DNA of 6,701 nucleotides from Cellulomonadaceae bacterium (GTDB lineage: Bacteria; Actinomycetota; Actinomycetes; Actinomycetales; Cellulomonadaceae), in the NCBI GenBank assembly GCA_031282935.1, contig JAITCS010000127.1, forward strand, positions 1 to 6,701, read 5' to 3'. The number at the start of each line of letters is the position of its first letter. Position 1 is the stretch's first letter. The position numbers and the translations under genes were made by a program. Under the pieces are notes generated by a model. The model did no database searches, was not told where the DNA came from, and was given only the letters and a program-made list of their open reading frames with translations. This document shows positions 1 to 6,395 of the stretch, piece by piece.

Positions 1-18
1 AGCAGAAGGCTAACCTGA
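1..18 (+). other. possible 3' end of an upstream gene (probably partner permease)
   Basis: In frame 1 the first bases read S-R-R-L-T followed by TGA at 16-18, one base before the permease start at 20. In frame 2 a TAA lies at 11-13. Either could end an upstream cistron. A DppB-like permease is expected directly before a DppC-like one, so the first reading is plausible, but five codons cannot identify a gene. The AGAAGG at 4-9 would be the ribosome binding site of the next gene, lying inside this gene's end, which is typical of tightly packed importer operons. Confidence 0.25.
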
Positions 19-19
19 A

Positions 20-1069
20 ATGGTTACCTCATCTTCTTTTGATCCTCCTTCGACAATCGCGATGCCAGCCGTGCTGGAGCCGGCGCCGCCTAAGAAGCGC
101 AAGTTCGTCCACGACGGGCTGCGCGCTTTCAAAACCGCGTTCGCGATGTTCCTCAACCCGAAGTCCATCATCGGCCTGTCCATCATGCTGATGTTCTTGC
201 TAGTCGCGCTCTTCGCGCCGCTGATCGCGCGCTACGACCCGCACACCCAGGACTGGATGCAACTGCGCCAAGCTCCCAGCATGGCGCACTGGTTCGGCAC
301 CACCCACATGGGCGAGGACGTCTGGTCGCAAATCATCTGGGGCACCCGCAACGTGATGCTCGTCGGCATCATCGCGGCGTTCATCTCGTCTTTCGTGGCG
401 GCCACGATGGGCATCCTCTCCGGCTTCCTTTCCGGTTGGGTCGCCGAAGCGTTGTCGGCCATCACTAACGTGTTCCTGGTGCTGCCCGGCCTGGCGCTGA
501 TCATTATCATCACCTCGCAACTCGACAGCCCCTCCATCGGGCTGATCGCGGCGATCCAGGCTCTGATGGCGTGGGCGGGTGGTGCTCGCGTGATGCGGGC
601 CCAAACCCTATCGCTGCGCAACCGCGAGTTCATCCAGGCCGCCAAAGCCAACGGCGAGCCGCTGTGGCGCATCATCTGCGTGGAAATGCTGCCCAACCTA
701 GTCGTCCTGCTTGCCGGTTCGTTCTCGGCCTCGTTCCTCGGCGGCGTGCTCGGTATCACCTCACTGTCTTTCATCGGTATCCTGCCGGTGACCACGCTCA
801 ACTGGGGCACGGTGCTGTTCTGGGCGCAGAACAACGGCGCTTTCCCGAACATGTGGTGGTGGTATGTGCCAGCTGGCGTGCTGCTGGCCCTCATGGGTAC
901 GGCTTTGTCGCTGATCCAGTTCGGTATTGACGAGTACGTGAACCCGCGCCTGCGGTCGGCTGGCGAGCGGCGTCGCGCCTTGAAGAAACGTGGCATCAAG
1001 ATGAAAGCGGGCGCTACGGCGGTCATTAACCTCGACGAAAACCCGGATCTGGACCTGCACCACGCCTGA
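20..1069 (+). CDS. ABC transporter permease, DppC/OppC family
   Basis: This is an inner-membrane permease of a peptide/nickel/oligosaccharide-type ABC importer, 349 aa. After a polar, basic N-terminal tail (KKRK at about 25-28) comes an OppC-type N-terminal segment with the first membrane helix at about 48-70. The family motif GTTHMGEDVWSQIIWGTR follows at 93-110. Further hydrophobic segments lie at about 113-137, 147-167, 172-190, 225-252 and 283-302, giving the usual six. The cytoplasmic EAA loop that contacts the ATPase is clear at about 203-226 (FIQAAKANGEPLWRI through LPN). The ATG at 20 is preceded by AGAAGG with 10 bases between. The C-terminal tail after 303 is basic and then acidic, and somewhat long. 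The binding protein follows downstream; no ATPase is visible and it may be upstream. The substrate cannot be read from the permease. The gene is G+C-rich, unlike the genes after 3065. Confidence 0.93.
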   Translation: MVTSSSFDPPSTIAMPAVLEPAPPKKRKFVHDGLRAFKTAFAMFLNPKSIIGLSIMLMFLLVALFAPLIARYDPHTQDWMQLRQAPSMAHWFGTTHMGEDVWSQIIWGTRNVMLVGIIAAFISSFVAATMGILSGFLSGWVAEALSAITNVFLVLPGLALIIIITSQLDSPSIGLIAAIQALMAWAGGARVMRAQTLSLRNREFIQAAKANGEPLWRIICVEMLPNLVVLLAGSFSASFLGGVLGITSLSFIGILPVTTLNWGTVLFWAQNNGAFPNMWWWYVPAGVLLALMGTALSLIQFGIDEYVNPRLRSAGERRRALKKRGIKMKAGATAVINLDENPDLDLHHA

Positions 1070-1081
1070 CCCGGTCGGCGG

Positions 1082-1189
1082 CGGTTGAGCCTGTCGAAAC
1101 CCCGCTCCGGCGGTTGAGCCTGTCGAAACCCCGCCCCGGTGGTTGAGCCTGTCGAAACCCCGCCCCGTTGGTTGAGCCTGGTCGAAACC
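1082..1189 (+). repeat. four tandem 29-bp repeats, core GGTTGAGCCTGTCGAAACC
   Basis: Four copies start at 1082, 1111, 1140 and 1169, exactly 29 bases apart. Copies 1-3 share GGTTGAGCCTGTCGAAACC followed by CCG; copy 4 has one extra G (GCCTGGTCG). A degenerate fifth half-unit (GTCGTCGAACCC) follows at about 1195-1206. The core is an imperfect inverted repeat (GGTT...AACC), so each copy could form a small hairpin in RNA. I recall this element, usually written as its complement GGTTTCGACAGGCTCAACC, as a dispersed intergenic repeat of actinobacteria. The array fills the gap between permease and binding-protein genes. It may lower or separate expression of the two cistrons, but that is inference. 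Confidence 0.9.
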
Positions 1190-1212
1190 ACCCCGTCGTC
1201 GAACCCAAAAGC

Positions 1213-1219
1213 AAGGGAG
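1213..1219 (+). promoter_or_regulatory. ribosome binding site that fixes the binding-protein start
   Basis: AAGGGAG lies 6 bases before GTG 1226. The same frame is open back to GTG 1139, but that start lies within the repeat array, has no such site, and would add 29 repeat-encoded residues in front of a lipoprotein signal peptide. The site therefore selects 1226. Confidence 0.75.
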
Positions 1220-1225
1220 TTGACC

Positions 1226-3064
1226 GTGAAACCAGCCAAACCAACACGAATCGGCGCCTTTGCCGCGCTCACAACTTCGGCCGCGCTCCTATTCGGGGCG
1301 TGCGGGACGGGCAACACCGGAGGTACTGCGACCCCGACCGGGGCCGCCACGGCCAACGGCGGGGGCAGCGGCGGCGGAACCACCGCCAACAATCAGGCCG
1401 GTGACGGCACCGCGTGCCCGGCAAACACCCCGATAAACGTCGGCTTCGGCGGGCCAACTACCACCAACGTTCAAACGGACAACCCGTTTATGGTCGCGGC
1501 TGGCACGGGCAACACGTACAACCGCCTCATGTTCGAGCCGCTCGCCGTCGTCAATCGCCTCGATCCCACGGACATCAGAATGTGGCTCGCCTCGGACATC
1601 CAATGGAATGACGACTACACGCAAGTGGTCATTACCGCCCGCGATGGCGTGACTTGGTCTGACGGCACCCCATTCACCGCCGATGACATTGCCGCCACCT
1701 TTGAGACCCTGCGCGACACGGACCTGGACGGCGTACAGGTGCTCGACCCCACTGGCTCCCTCGGCGACATAACGGTGAGCGGTAACACGGTCACCATAAG
1801 TTTCATCAACCCGGACGGCACGCCTCGGCAGCGCCTGACCGATTTCGCCGTCGTGCTAGGCCAACGGATTCTGCAGCGCGCTTATCTGGCCACCATATCT
1901 GACGTGATGACTGACCCGATGAACGGCGCGCCCATCACTGGCCCATATGAGGTGGAAAACTTCACCACCGGGAACGTGATTCTGCGCCTGCGCGATGGTT
2001 ACTGGGGCGGAAACGGGCTAAACCCACAGGGGCCTGCCGCTGAGCGGGTCAACTACATTTTCTACTCAAGCCCGCTTTCCCTAGAAAACGCCCTCATTTC
2101 TGGGGAAGCCACTTGGTCCCAATCACCGTTGCCAAACATGGATCAGTTCGTGGCCGCCGACCCCGCCCACCACGTCTGGTGGACGCCCTCTGACCTGGGC
2201 ATCGAAATGATGTATTTGAACACGCAAGAGGCGCCGTTCAGTGATCCGGTGTTCCGGCGGGCCGCGAACATGGCCATTAACCGGCAAGCGTGGCGGGCCA
2301 TTCAGTCCTGGCACGCCACCGAGTTTGACGGCCAAGCCGATGTGATCACCTCGGCCACCGGGCTGCTCGCAGCGGGCAACCAATTCAAGGACCCGACCCT
2401 AGCGGACGCCGCCCTCACCTTTGACGCCGAAGGCGCGCGGGAATTGTTGCGTGAGGCTGGTTACCAAAATGTTGGGGTGGAAGGTGGCCTGCAATACCCC
2501 GATGGAACGCCAGTTCATCTGGTGATTTACGCGCCCTCGGAATGGCCCGACTATGTGACCTCGGCGTCAATGGTCGCCCAGTCTTTGCGTACCGTACTGG
2601 GTGCGGACGCCGAAATGGTCTCCACCGACCTGAGCACTTGGTCAACCGACCGCGCCTTCGGCCGGAACTTCGACGCCGCGCAGCGAGCCGCAGGTACCAC
2701 CGGAGTTGGGCCGTTCTGGCTGTATCGGGACATGATCGCCCAACCGGGCATGGCCGGATTCGCACCAATGGGGGAGCGCGGGGACTGGAACTTAGGCCGC
2801 TTTGTCAATGAGCAAGCCGGTGAGGGGTTCCGGGCAATGATGACCTCGCCTGACCCTGCCGCTCGCGAGCTTGGCCTGCACCAGATTCAACAGGCGATGG
2901 TCGCGGAATCCCCGGTGCTTTTGCTGGGCGGGCGCCCGATCTTCTCGGCTTACAACACCACCTGCTTTGTGAATTGGCCATCCGATGACAACCCATATGC
3001 GGCCGCCCAGTTCATTGACCCCGGTTCGGCGTTGATGATTCTAAGCAGCCTGGAGCGGCGCTAA
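1226..3064 (+). CDS. ABC transporter substrate-binding lipoprotein, family 5 (peptide/oligosaccharide type)
   Basis: This is an extracellular, membrane-anchored solute-binding protein of 612 aa serving the importer whose permease is just upstream. From the GTG at 1226 it begins with K/R residues (2-8), a hydrophobic core (9-24) and a lipobox-like LFGAC with the modified Cys at 26, so it should be a lipoprotein. A Gly/Thr/Ala/Asn-rich flexible linker covers about 27-60. The SBP_bac_5 fold follows: NRLMFEPL near 99-106, the signature TWSDGTPFTADDIAATFE at 143-160, GPYEVENF near 239-246, and LNTQEAPFSDPVFRRAANMA at 331-350. The C-terminal NWPSDDNPYA recalls family-5 proteins that bind oligosaccharides as well as peptides, so a peptide-only assignment is unsafe. 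Given the amidase and AnmK genes that follow, a muropeptide or anhydro-disaccharide ligand is possible, by context alone. Confidence 0.92.
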   Translation: MKPAKPTRIGAFAALTTSAALLFGACGTGNTGGTATPTGAATANGGGSGGGTTANNQAGDGTACPANTPINVGFGGPTTTNVQTDNPFMVAAGTGNTYNRLMFEPLAVVNRLDPTDIRMWLASDIQWNDDYTQVVITARDGVTWSDGTPFTADDIAATFETLRDTDLDGVQVLDPTGSLGDITVSGNTVTISFINPDGTPRQRLTDFAVVLGQRILQRAYLATISDVMTDPMNGAPITGPYEVENFTTGNVILRLRDGYWGGNGLNPQGPAAERVNYIFYSSPLSLENALISGEATWSQSPLPNMDQFVAADPAHHVWWTPSDLGIEMMYLNTQEAPFSDPVFRRAANMAINRQAWRAIQSWHATEFDGQADVITSATGLLAAGNQFKDPTLADAALTFDAEGARELLREAGYQNVGVEGGLQYPDGTPVHLVIYAPSEWPDYVTSASMVAQSLRTVLGADAEMVSTDLSTWSTDRAFGRNFDAAQRAAGTTGVGPFWLYRDMIAQPGMAGFAPMGERGDWNLGRFVNEQAGEGFRAMMTSPDPAARELGLHQIQQAMVAESPVLLLGGRPIFSAYNTTCFVNWPSDDNPYAAAQFIDPGSALMILSSLERR

Positions 3065-3144
3065 GTTGCCTGTTGCTAGGGGTTAGAGGCCCGTTTGGTG
3101 TGCGTTGTTTGTGTGTCGTTTGGTGTGCCGTTGAAGGAGGATAC
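3065..3144 (+). promoter_or_regulatory. G/T-rich leader with a 12-bp direct repeat before the amidase gene
   Basis: The gap between the binding-protein stop and the amidase start contains two exact copies of CGTTTGGTGTGC (3092-3103 and 3117-3128), 25 bases apart. From 3091 to 3133 the plus strand has no A at all. No convincing -10/-35 pair or intrinsic terminator is seen. The leader ends in a strong ribosome binding site, AAGGAGG (3134-3140), 4 bases before ATG 3145. That site favours this ATG over the TTG at 3073, which the same open frame would also allow. Confidence 0.5.
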
Positions 3145-4260
3145 ATGCTCGCGGAGCAACAGTTGGAGTTGCAATCGTTGTCCCGGGGTTTGGTTTCCCT
3201 TGGGTATTTCCCCGGTGCCACTGTAGCGATTGGCACCGCGTCGCAGCGGCACTCGTTTTGCGTAGGCGGCACCACTTATGACCAAAACTTTGATGTTTCT
3301 CTTGAAACGCTATACGATTGTGCCTCTTTGACAAAGGTGATTGTCACTACGACTCTGGTGCTGCAATTAGTAGCCGCTGGTCGGATAACCCTTGATACTA
3401 AAGTTAGCAGTATCTTGCCCGAATTTCGACATCCCGAAGTGACAGTGCAGCATCTGCTAACCCACACCAGTGGCTTACCGGCAATGTTGGGCGTGCAAGC
3501 GGATTTATTCCCGCTGCCTTTGGCGCAGCGGATCGCCCGGATAAAGGAGCGAGTATACGGCGCTGATTTGGTTGCGCCACCAGGGGTTTCGGTTACTTAT
3601 TCCGATATTGGTTTTGTGGCGCTCGGGTTTCTAGTTGAGGCTATTTATGGTGAGCCGATTTCCGTGGTGGCGCGGCGCCAGATATTTGAACCCCTGGGTA
3701 TGAATGACACCTATTTCGGCTGCGAATTGACGCCAGATTTAGTGGCGAGGTGCGCCCCAACAGAATTATCCCCATATTTGGGGCGGGTTATTCAGGGTGA
3801 GGTACACGATGAAAACGGTTGGCAAATGGGGGGCGCTGCTGGTCACGCAGGGCTATTTTCGACAGCGGACGATGTTGGCCGTTTCGCCCAAATGATTTTA
3901 CGCGGCGGAGAATTGGACGGTTACCAGTGTTTGCCGCCCGACCTTGTAACCAAACTATTTGAGCCGCTTACTCCCGAGGGCGAGATAAAGCGCAGCCTGG
4001 GTTATCTTGCTTTTGATACGCGCAGCCAATTCAGCGATTCCCTCAATTCGCGTGCCTCAATTCTGCACACCGGTTTCACTGGCACTTCCATACTGATAGA
4101 TAAAGGCAAGGATATCTTTATCGTCATCCTCAGCAACAGAGTTCATCCCACCCGAGAAAACCAGTTACTAGTAGCGAACCGAAAACGAATCCACCACGAA
4201 ATCCTCCAGATACTAACCTCCGCAGCGCAAGTGCCGCCCGTCGAAACCCCGGCTACGTAA
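3145..4260 (+). CDS. serine hydrolase of the beta-lactamase/PBP family, probable cytosolic MurNAc-L-alanine amidase (AmiE/YbbE-like)
   Basis: This is a 371-aa enzyme with the three active-site motifs of class C beta-lactamase-related hydrolases (PF00144). They are S61-L-T-K64 (nucleophile and general base), Y152-S-D154 in place of Y-x-N, and H308-T-G310 in HTGFTGT, equivalent to KTG. HLLTHTSGLP at 103-112 is another family hallmark. GEVHDENGWQMGG (218-230) followed by AGHAGLFSTADD (232-243) is the pattern I associate with AmiE/YbbE and YfeW-type proteins rather than true beta-lactamases. Bacillus AmiE removes the stem peptide from MurNAc-peptides in a muropeptide recovery operon. The N-terminus (MLAEQQLELQSLSRG) has no signal peptide, so this version should act in the cytoplasm on imported or internally released fragments. 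anmK follows 77 bases later on the same strand, supporting a role in cell-wall recycling. A general esterase or D-aminopeptidase remains possible. G+C is clearly lower than in the transporter genes. Confidence 0.82.
   Translation: MLAEQQLELQSLSRGLVSLGYFPGATVAIGTASQRHSFCVGGTTYDQNFDVSLETLYDCASLTKVIVTTTLVLQLVAAGRITLDTKVSSILPEFRHPEVTVQHLLTHTSGLPAMLGVQADLFPLPLAQRIARIKERVYGADLVAPPGVSVTYSDIGFVALGFLVEAIYGEPISVVARRQIFEPLGMNDTYFGCELTPDLVARCAPTELSPYLGRVIQGEVHDENGWQMGGAAGHAGLFSTADDVGRFAQMILRGGELDGYQCLPPDLVTKLFEPLTPEGEIKRSLGYLAFDTRSQFSDSLNSRASILHTGFTGTSILIDKGKDIFIVILSNRVHPTRENQLLVANRKRIHHEILQILTSAAQVPPVETPAT
4240..4251 (+). repeat. partial copy of the 29-bp repeat inside the 3' end of the amidase gene
   Basis: GTCGAAACCCCG is identical to the right half of the units at 1082-1189. 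Here it encodes V-E-T-P within the last residues of the amidase (VPPVETPAT). The upstream half (GGTTGAGCCT) is not preserved, so chance is not excluded, but a 12-base identity to an element in the same window is suggestive. Confidence 0.45.
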
Positions 4261-4272
4261 ACCGCCGGTCTG

Positions 4273-4286
4273 TGATGCTAGTATCA
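4273..4286 (+). promoter_or_regulatory. operator-like palindrome upstream of anmK
   Basis: TGATGCTAGTATCA is a 14-bp inverted repeat centred on CTAG, with only one mismatched pair (G opposite T). It lies in the 77-base gap between the amidase and anmK genes, about 50 bases before the anmK start. A weak -10-like TAGGAT is at 4308-4313 without a good -35. The symmetry suits a dimeric repressor site, which would give anmK its own control, but no regulator gene is in the window. Confidence 0.35.
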
Positions 4287-4337
4287 TCTTGTGGCCCGTC
4301 ACAGTCGTAGGATATTTCACTAAATTAAGGAGCAATG

Positions 4338-5456
4338 ATGCTGGCAGTCGGGATGATGAGCGGGACTTCGCTAGACGGCATTGACGTGGCGTTAGTCGAG
4401 TTTCCCGATAACAAAGTGGAAGGTTTGACCTACAAGTTACTCGACTTTGAAACCTATCCTTATCCGGCTAGCACAATATCTCGGGTGCAAGATGCCATGA
4501 GCCTTGAGCGGAGTAATGTCGCTTTGCTTTGCGAGCTTAACGTGGAATTGGGCAAACTGTATGGCCAAGCTGCCTTAGCGATGCTCGAAAAGCACAACCT
4601 AAAGGCAAACGACTTGGGCTTTATCGCCAATCATGGTCAAACCATTTATCATGCGCCAAACGCTAAATACCCTTCCACATTGCAAATTGGGGAACCAGCC
4701 GAAATATATGCGCAAGTGAAAATCCCCGTCGTAACCAATTTCCGCGAAGCCGATGTCGCCGCAGGTGGGCAGGGAGCCCCCATCGTGCCCTTTACCGAAT
4801 TTCAACTGTATAAGTCTGCCGAGGCAGAACGGGTATTCGTGAATATTGGTGGCATCGCTAATATTACCGTATTGCCAAGGAACGCTTCCATAGATGATAT
4901 TGTGGCTTTTGATACCGGCCCTGGAAATATGCTGATTGACGCCGCAATGCAGCATTTCTACCAGAAACCTTACGATGAGAATGGGGATACGGCGAAAACT
5001 GGCAATGTCAATCAGCAAGTGTTAACCGAATTGCTCAAACACTCGTATTTTGCGAGGCCGTATCCGAAAACTACGGGTCGTGAGGATTTCGGCGTGCAGT
5101 TGTTCGATGAATTGGTGCAAAAATATGATTTAGCGCCCGCAGATTGGGTTGCTACCCTCACCGCTCTCACTGCGAAATCCCTCGCAGACGCAATCTTGCA
5201 ATTCCCCAGCAATAATGTCGAAGTTATTATTGCGGGCGGCGGCAGCTACAATGCCACCCTACTAGAAATGATTAGGCAATACCTGCCTGGTGTCAAAATC
5301 ATTACCCAAGAGGAATTCGGATACTCGTCCGAGGCGAAAGAGGCCGTAGCGATGGCCATCTTGGGCAAATACACTCTCGAAGGGCAGCCCAATAACGTGC
5401 CGAGCGCAACCGGAGCCAGCCACCCCGTAGTCTTGGGCCGCATAACCAACCGCTAA
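4338..5456 (+). CDS. anmK: anhydro-N-acetylmuramic acid kinase
   Basis: AnmK opens the 1,6-anhydro ring of anhydro-MurNAc and phosphorylates it with ATP to give MurNAc-6-phosphate, a cytosolic step of peptidoglycan recycling. At 372 aa it has the normal family length. The family motifs run in order: GMMSGTSLDGIDVAL (5-19), the N-terminal phosphate loop; ANHGQTIYH (97-105); NFREADVAAGGQGAP (134-148), where Asp139 is the expected catalytic base; VNIGGIANITVLP (168-180); FDTGPGNMLIDA (191-202); GREDFG (247-252); IIAGGGSYN (297-305); and a C-terminal SSEAKEAVAMAILG (330-343). AAGGAG (4327-4332) lies 5 bases before ATG 4338 and only 2 before the adjacent ATG 4335, so 4338 is preferred; the difference is one residue. 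The upstream amidase-like gene would supply peptide-free substrate. No murQ etherase for the product is in the window. G+C is low relative to the transporter genes. Confidence 0.95.
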   Translation: MLAVGMMSGTSLDGIDVALVEFPDNKVEGLTYKLLDFETYPYPASTISRVQDAMSLERSNVALLCELNVELGKLYGQAALAMLEKHNLKANDLGFIANHGQTIYHAPNAKYPSTLQIGEPAEIYAQVKIPVVTNFREADVAAGGQGAPIVPFTEFQLYKSAEAERVFVNIGGIANITVLPRNASIDDIVAFDTGPGNMLIDAAMQHFYQKPYDENGDTAKTGNVNQQVLTELLKHSYFARPYPKTTGREDFGVQLFDELVQKYDLAPADWVATLTALTAKSLADAILQFPSNNVEVIIAGGGSYNATLLEMIRQYLPGVKIITQEEFGYSSEAKEAVAMAILGKYTLEGQPNNVPSATGASHPVVLGRITNR

Positions 5457-5476
5457 AACACTCTGCATAAGCGGTT
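5448..5476. terminator. weak inverted repeat between convergent genes
   Basis: AACCGCT (5448-5454) and AGCGGTT (5470-5476) form a perfect 7-bp stem with a 15-base loop. The stem overlaps the anmK stop codon and lies just before the end of the convergent minus-strand gene at 5490. No run of T follows on either strand beyond TTT, and the loop is long, so it is at best a weak bidirectional terminator. Confidence 0.3.
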
Positions 5477-5489
5477 TCGATCACCAACG

Positions 5490-5885
5490 CTAGGGGCTAG
5501 GGAAAATTGAATAGTCTGCTAAAGACTCACTTGGGTTGGAGAGTTGACCACGGCCCGGCATAAGCCCAACCTCGAATACTTCCTCTATTTGCTTGGAGGA
5601 CAGCCAACGCCCCGCAAATAGAAGTGAGTTAAAGTTGCTAAAGAACATGTTGCCCCAAAAGTCAATAGCTGGTTTTACCAAATCGGCATCCACCGGAATT
5701 TCCTTAGCAAAGGCGTATCGGAGAATCTGAAGTGCAGCCAAAGCCCACTCTCCAGCATGTTCTGAAATGAATACATCCTCAGCCAAATAGTCAGGCAATT
5801 CGCCCACCTGTTTCGCAATTCGCCCTTCCAGCTCTCTCTCCCACGCTATCATATCCTCGTAGGTTTCAAAATCTTTCGCTTCCAT
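5490..5885 (-). CDS. putative immunity protein paired with the upstream toxin domain
   Basis: This small protein of 131 aa is acidic in its N-terminal half and has no signal peptide or clear membrane helix. The central HAGEWALAALQILRYAF (43-59), followed by EIPVD (62-66), resembles the 'GEW-x-LA ... IP' helical core I associate with MafI/Imm-type immunity proteins of polymorphic toxins. I cannot name the exact family. The ATG at 5885 lies 9 bases after the TAA of the toxin-domain gene, and the GGAGG within the last toxin codons can serve as its ribosome binding site, 12 bases away, so translation is probably coupled. An immunity protein would sit in the cytoplasm and bind the neighbouring nuclease domain. 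Function is inferred from size, order, spacing and this motif. The gene is convergent with anmK. Confidence 0.68.
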   Translation of the reverse strand: MEAKDFETYEDMIAWERELEGRIAKQVGELPDYLAEDVFISEHAGEWALAALQILRYAFAKEIPVDADLVKPAIDFWGNMFFSNFNSLLFAGRWLSSKQIEEVFEVGLMPGRGQLSNPSESLADYSIFPSP

Positions 5886-5894
5886 AAGTGCTTG

Positions 5895-6395
5895 TTACCT
5901 CCGGCTGAAGTGAGTAGAAACAATGTCTTTCAGGTAGGGATGAACTGACGTTATCTCCCATTTCCCCGTTCCGTAAACATACTGGAAAAAGATTCTGATT
6001 CGTTGCCCGTTGAAATAGGAATAGTGGAATTGAGGATCGCCATTTCGGAGTTCCAATTCACTCCATGGTATTGCGTTAAATATCGCCGCTACTATAGCTT
6101 CTGTACTTCCATCAATGAACTTGTCAGTATCGCGATATGTGGATTCAGGCGAGTGCCCATCCAAAATGTGATTCCAAGTCGTGACAGATAGTGGCATTAT
6201 CCAAGAAGGGAAATTGCTTTCATTCCCAAGCGCTTCAGGTAACTTACCGTAGTCATCTCTGGATTGCGCTCCAGCATTGATTGGTCGGCGATATACCCTA
6301 CCAAAGATGGTCGTGTAATACACCCCAACCGCTGCGGGGACAGCTGTAGCAGCACCCGCGAAAGCCTTACCTACCGCTCTGGCGCGGCTCGCCAA
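5895..6395 (-). CDS. orphan C-terminal toxin domain of a polymorphic toxin, nuclease-like
   Basis: The open frame gives 166 aa. Residues 1-31 are Ala/Val-rich and helical (GKAFAGAATAVPAAVG), like the linker ahead of toxin domains. The rest is a compact polar domain with WNHILDGH (74-81; His76, His81), SPES (82-85), KF (92-93), an amphipathic helix at about 98-110, and a terminal YGTGKWEITSVHP (141-153). A His motif early and a T/S-x-x-P-like strand at the end are the layout of small RNase-type toxins of the BECR group. This fits but is not proof. There is no secretion, repeat or RHS/WXG region. The first codon is TTG directly after an in-frame TAA (6396-6398), with no ribosome binding site. 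GTG at 6323 is another possible start, also weak. The gene is probably an orphan or silent toxin cassette followed by its immunity gene at 5885-5490. Confidence 0.62.
   Translation of the reverse strand: MASRARAVGKAFAGAATAVPAAVGVYYTTIFGRVYRRPINAGAQSRDDYGKLPEALGNESNFPSWIMPLSVTTWNHILDGHSPESTYRDTDKFIDGSTEAIVAAIFNAIPWSELELRNGDPQFHYSYFNGQRIRIFFQYVYGTGKWEITSVHPYLKDIVSTHFSRR

Noticed and set aside
1082..1189. CRISPR-like reading of the regular repeats
   Set aside because: The units are directly tandem, with only about 6-8 bases between 21-23-base cores. There are no unique spacers and no cas genes.
1139..1225. N-terminal extension of the binding protein from GTG 1139
   Set aside because: It translates the tandem repeat, has no ribosome binding site, and would bury the lipoprotein signal that begins at 1226.
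232..1392. Long minus-strand open frame (386 codons) across the permease gene and the repeat array
   Set aside because: Its product is a low-complexity Pro/Arg/Ser-rich sequence without motifs, it lies antisense to a clear permease, and it is explained by high G+C in the third codon position.
3073..3144. N-terminal extension of the amidase from TTG 3073
   Set aside because: The added residues come from the A-free leader and are not conserved-looking, whereas AAGGAGG is placed correctly for ATG 3145.
4599..5018. Minus-strand open frame of 139 codons inside anmK
   Set aside because: It is antisense to motif-rich AnmK coding sequence, and its translation shows no family features or ribosome binding site.
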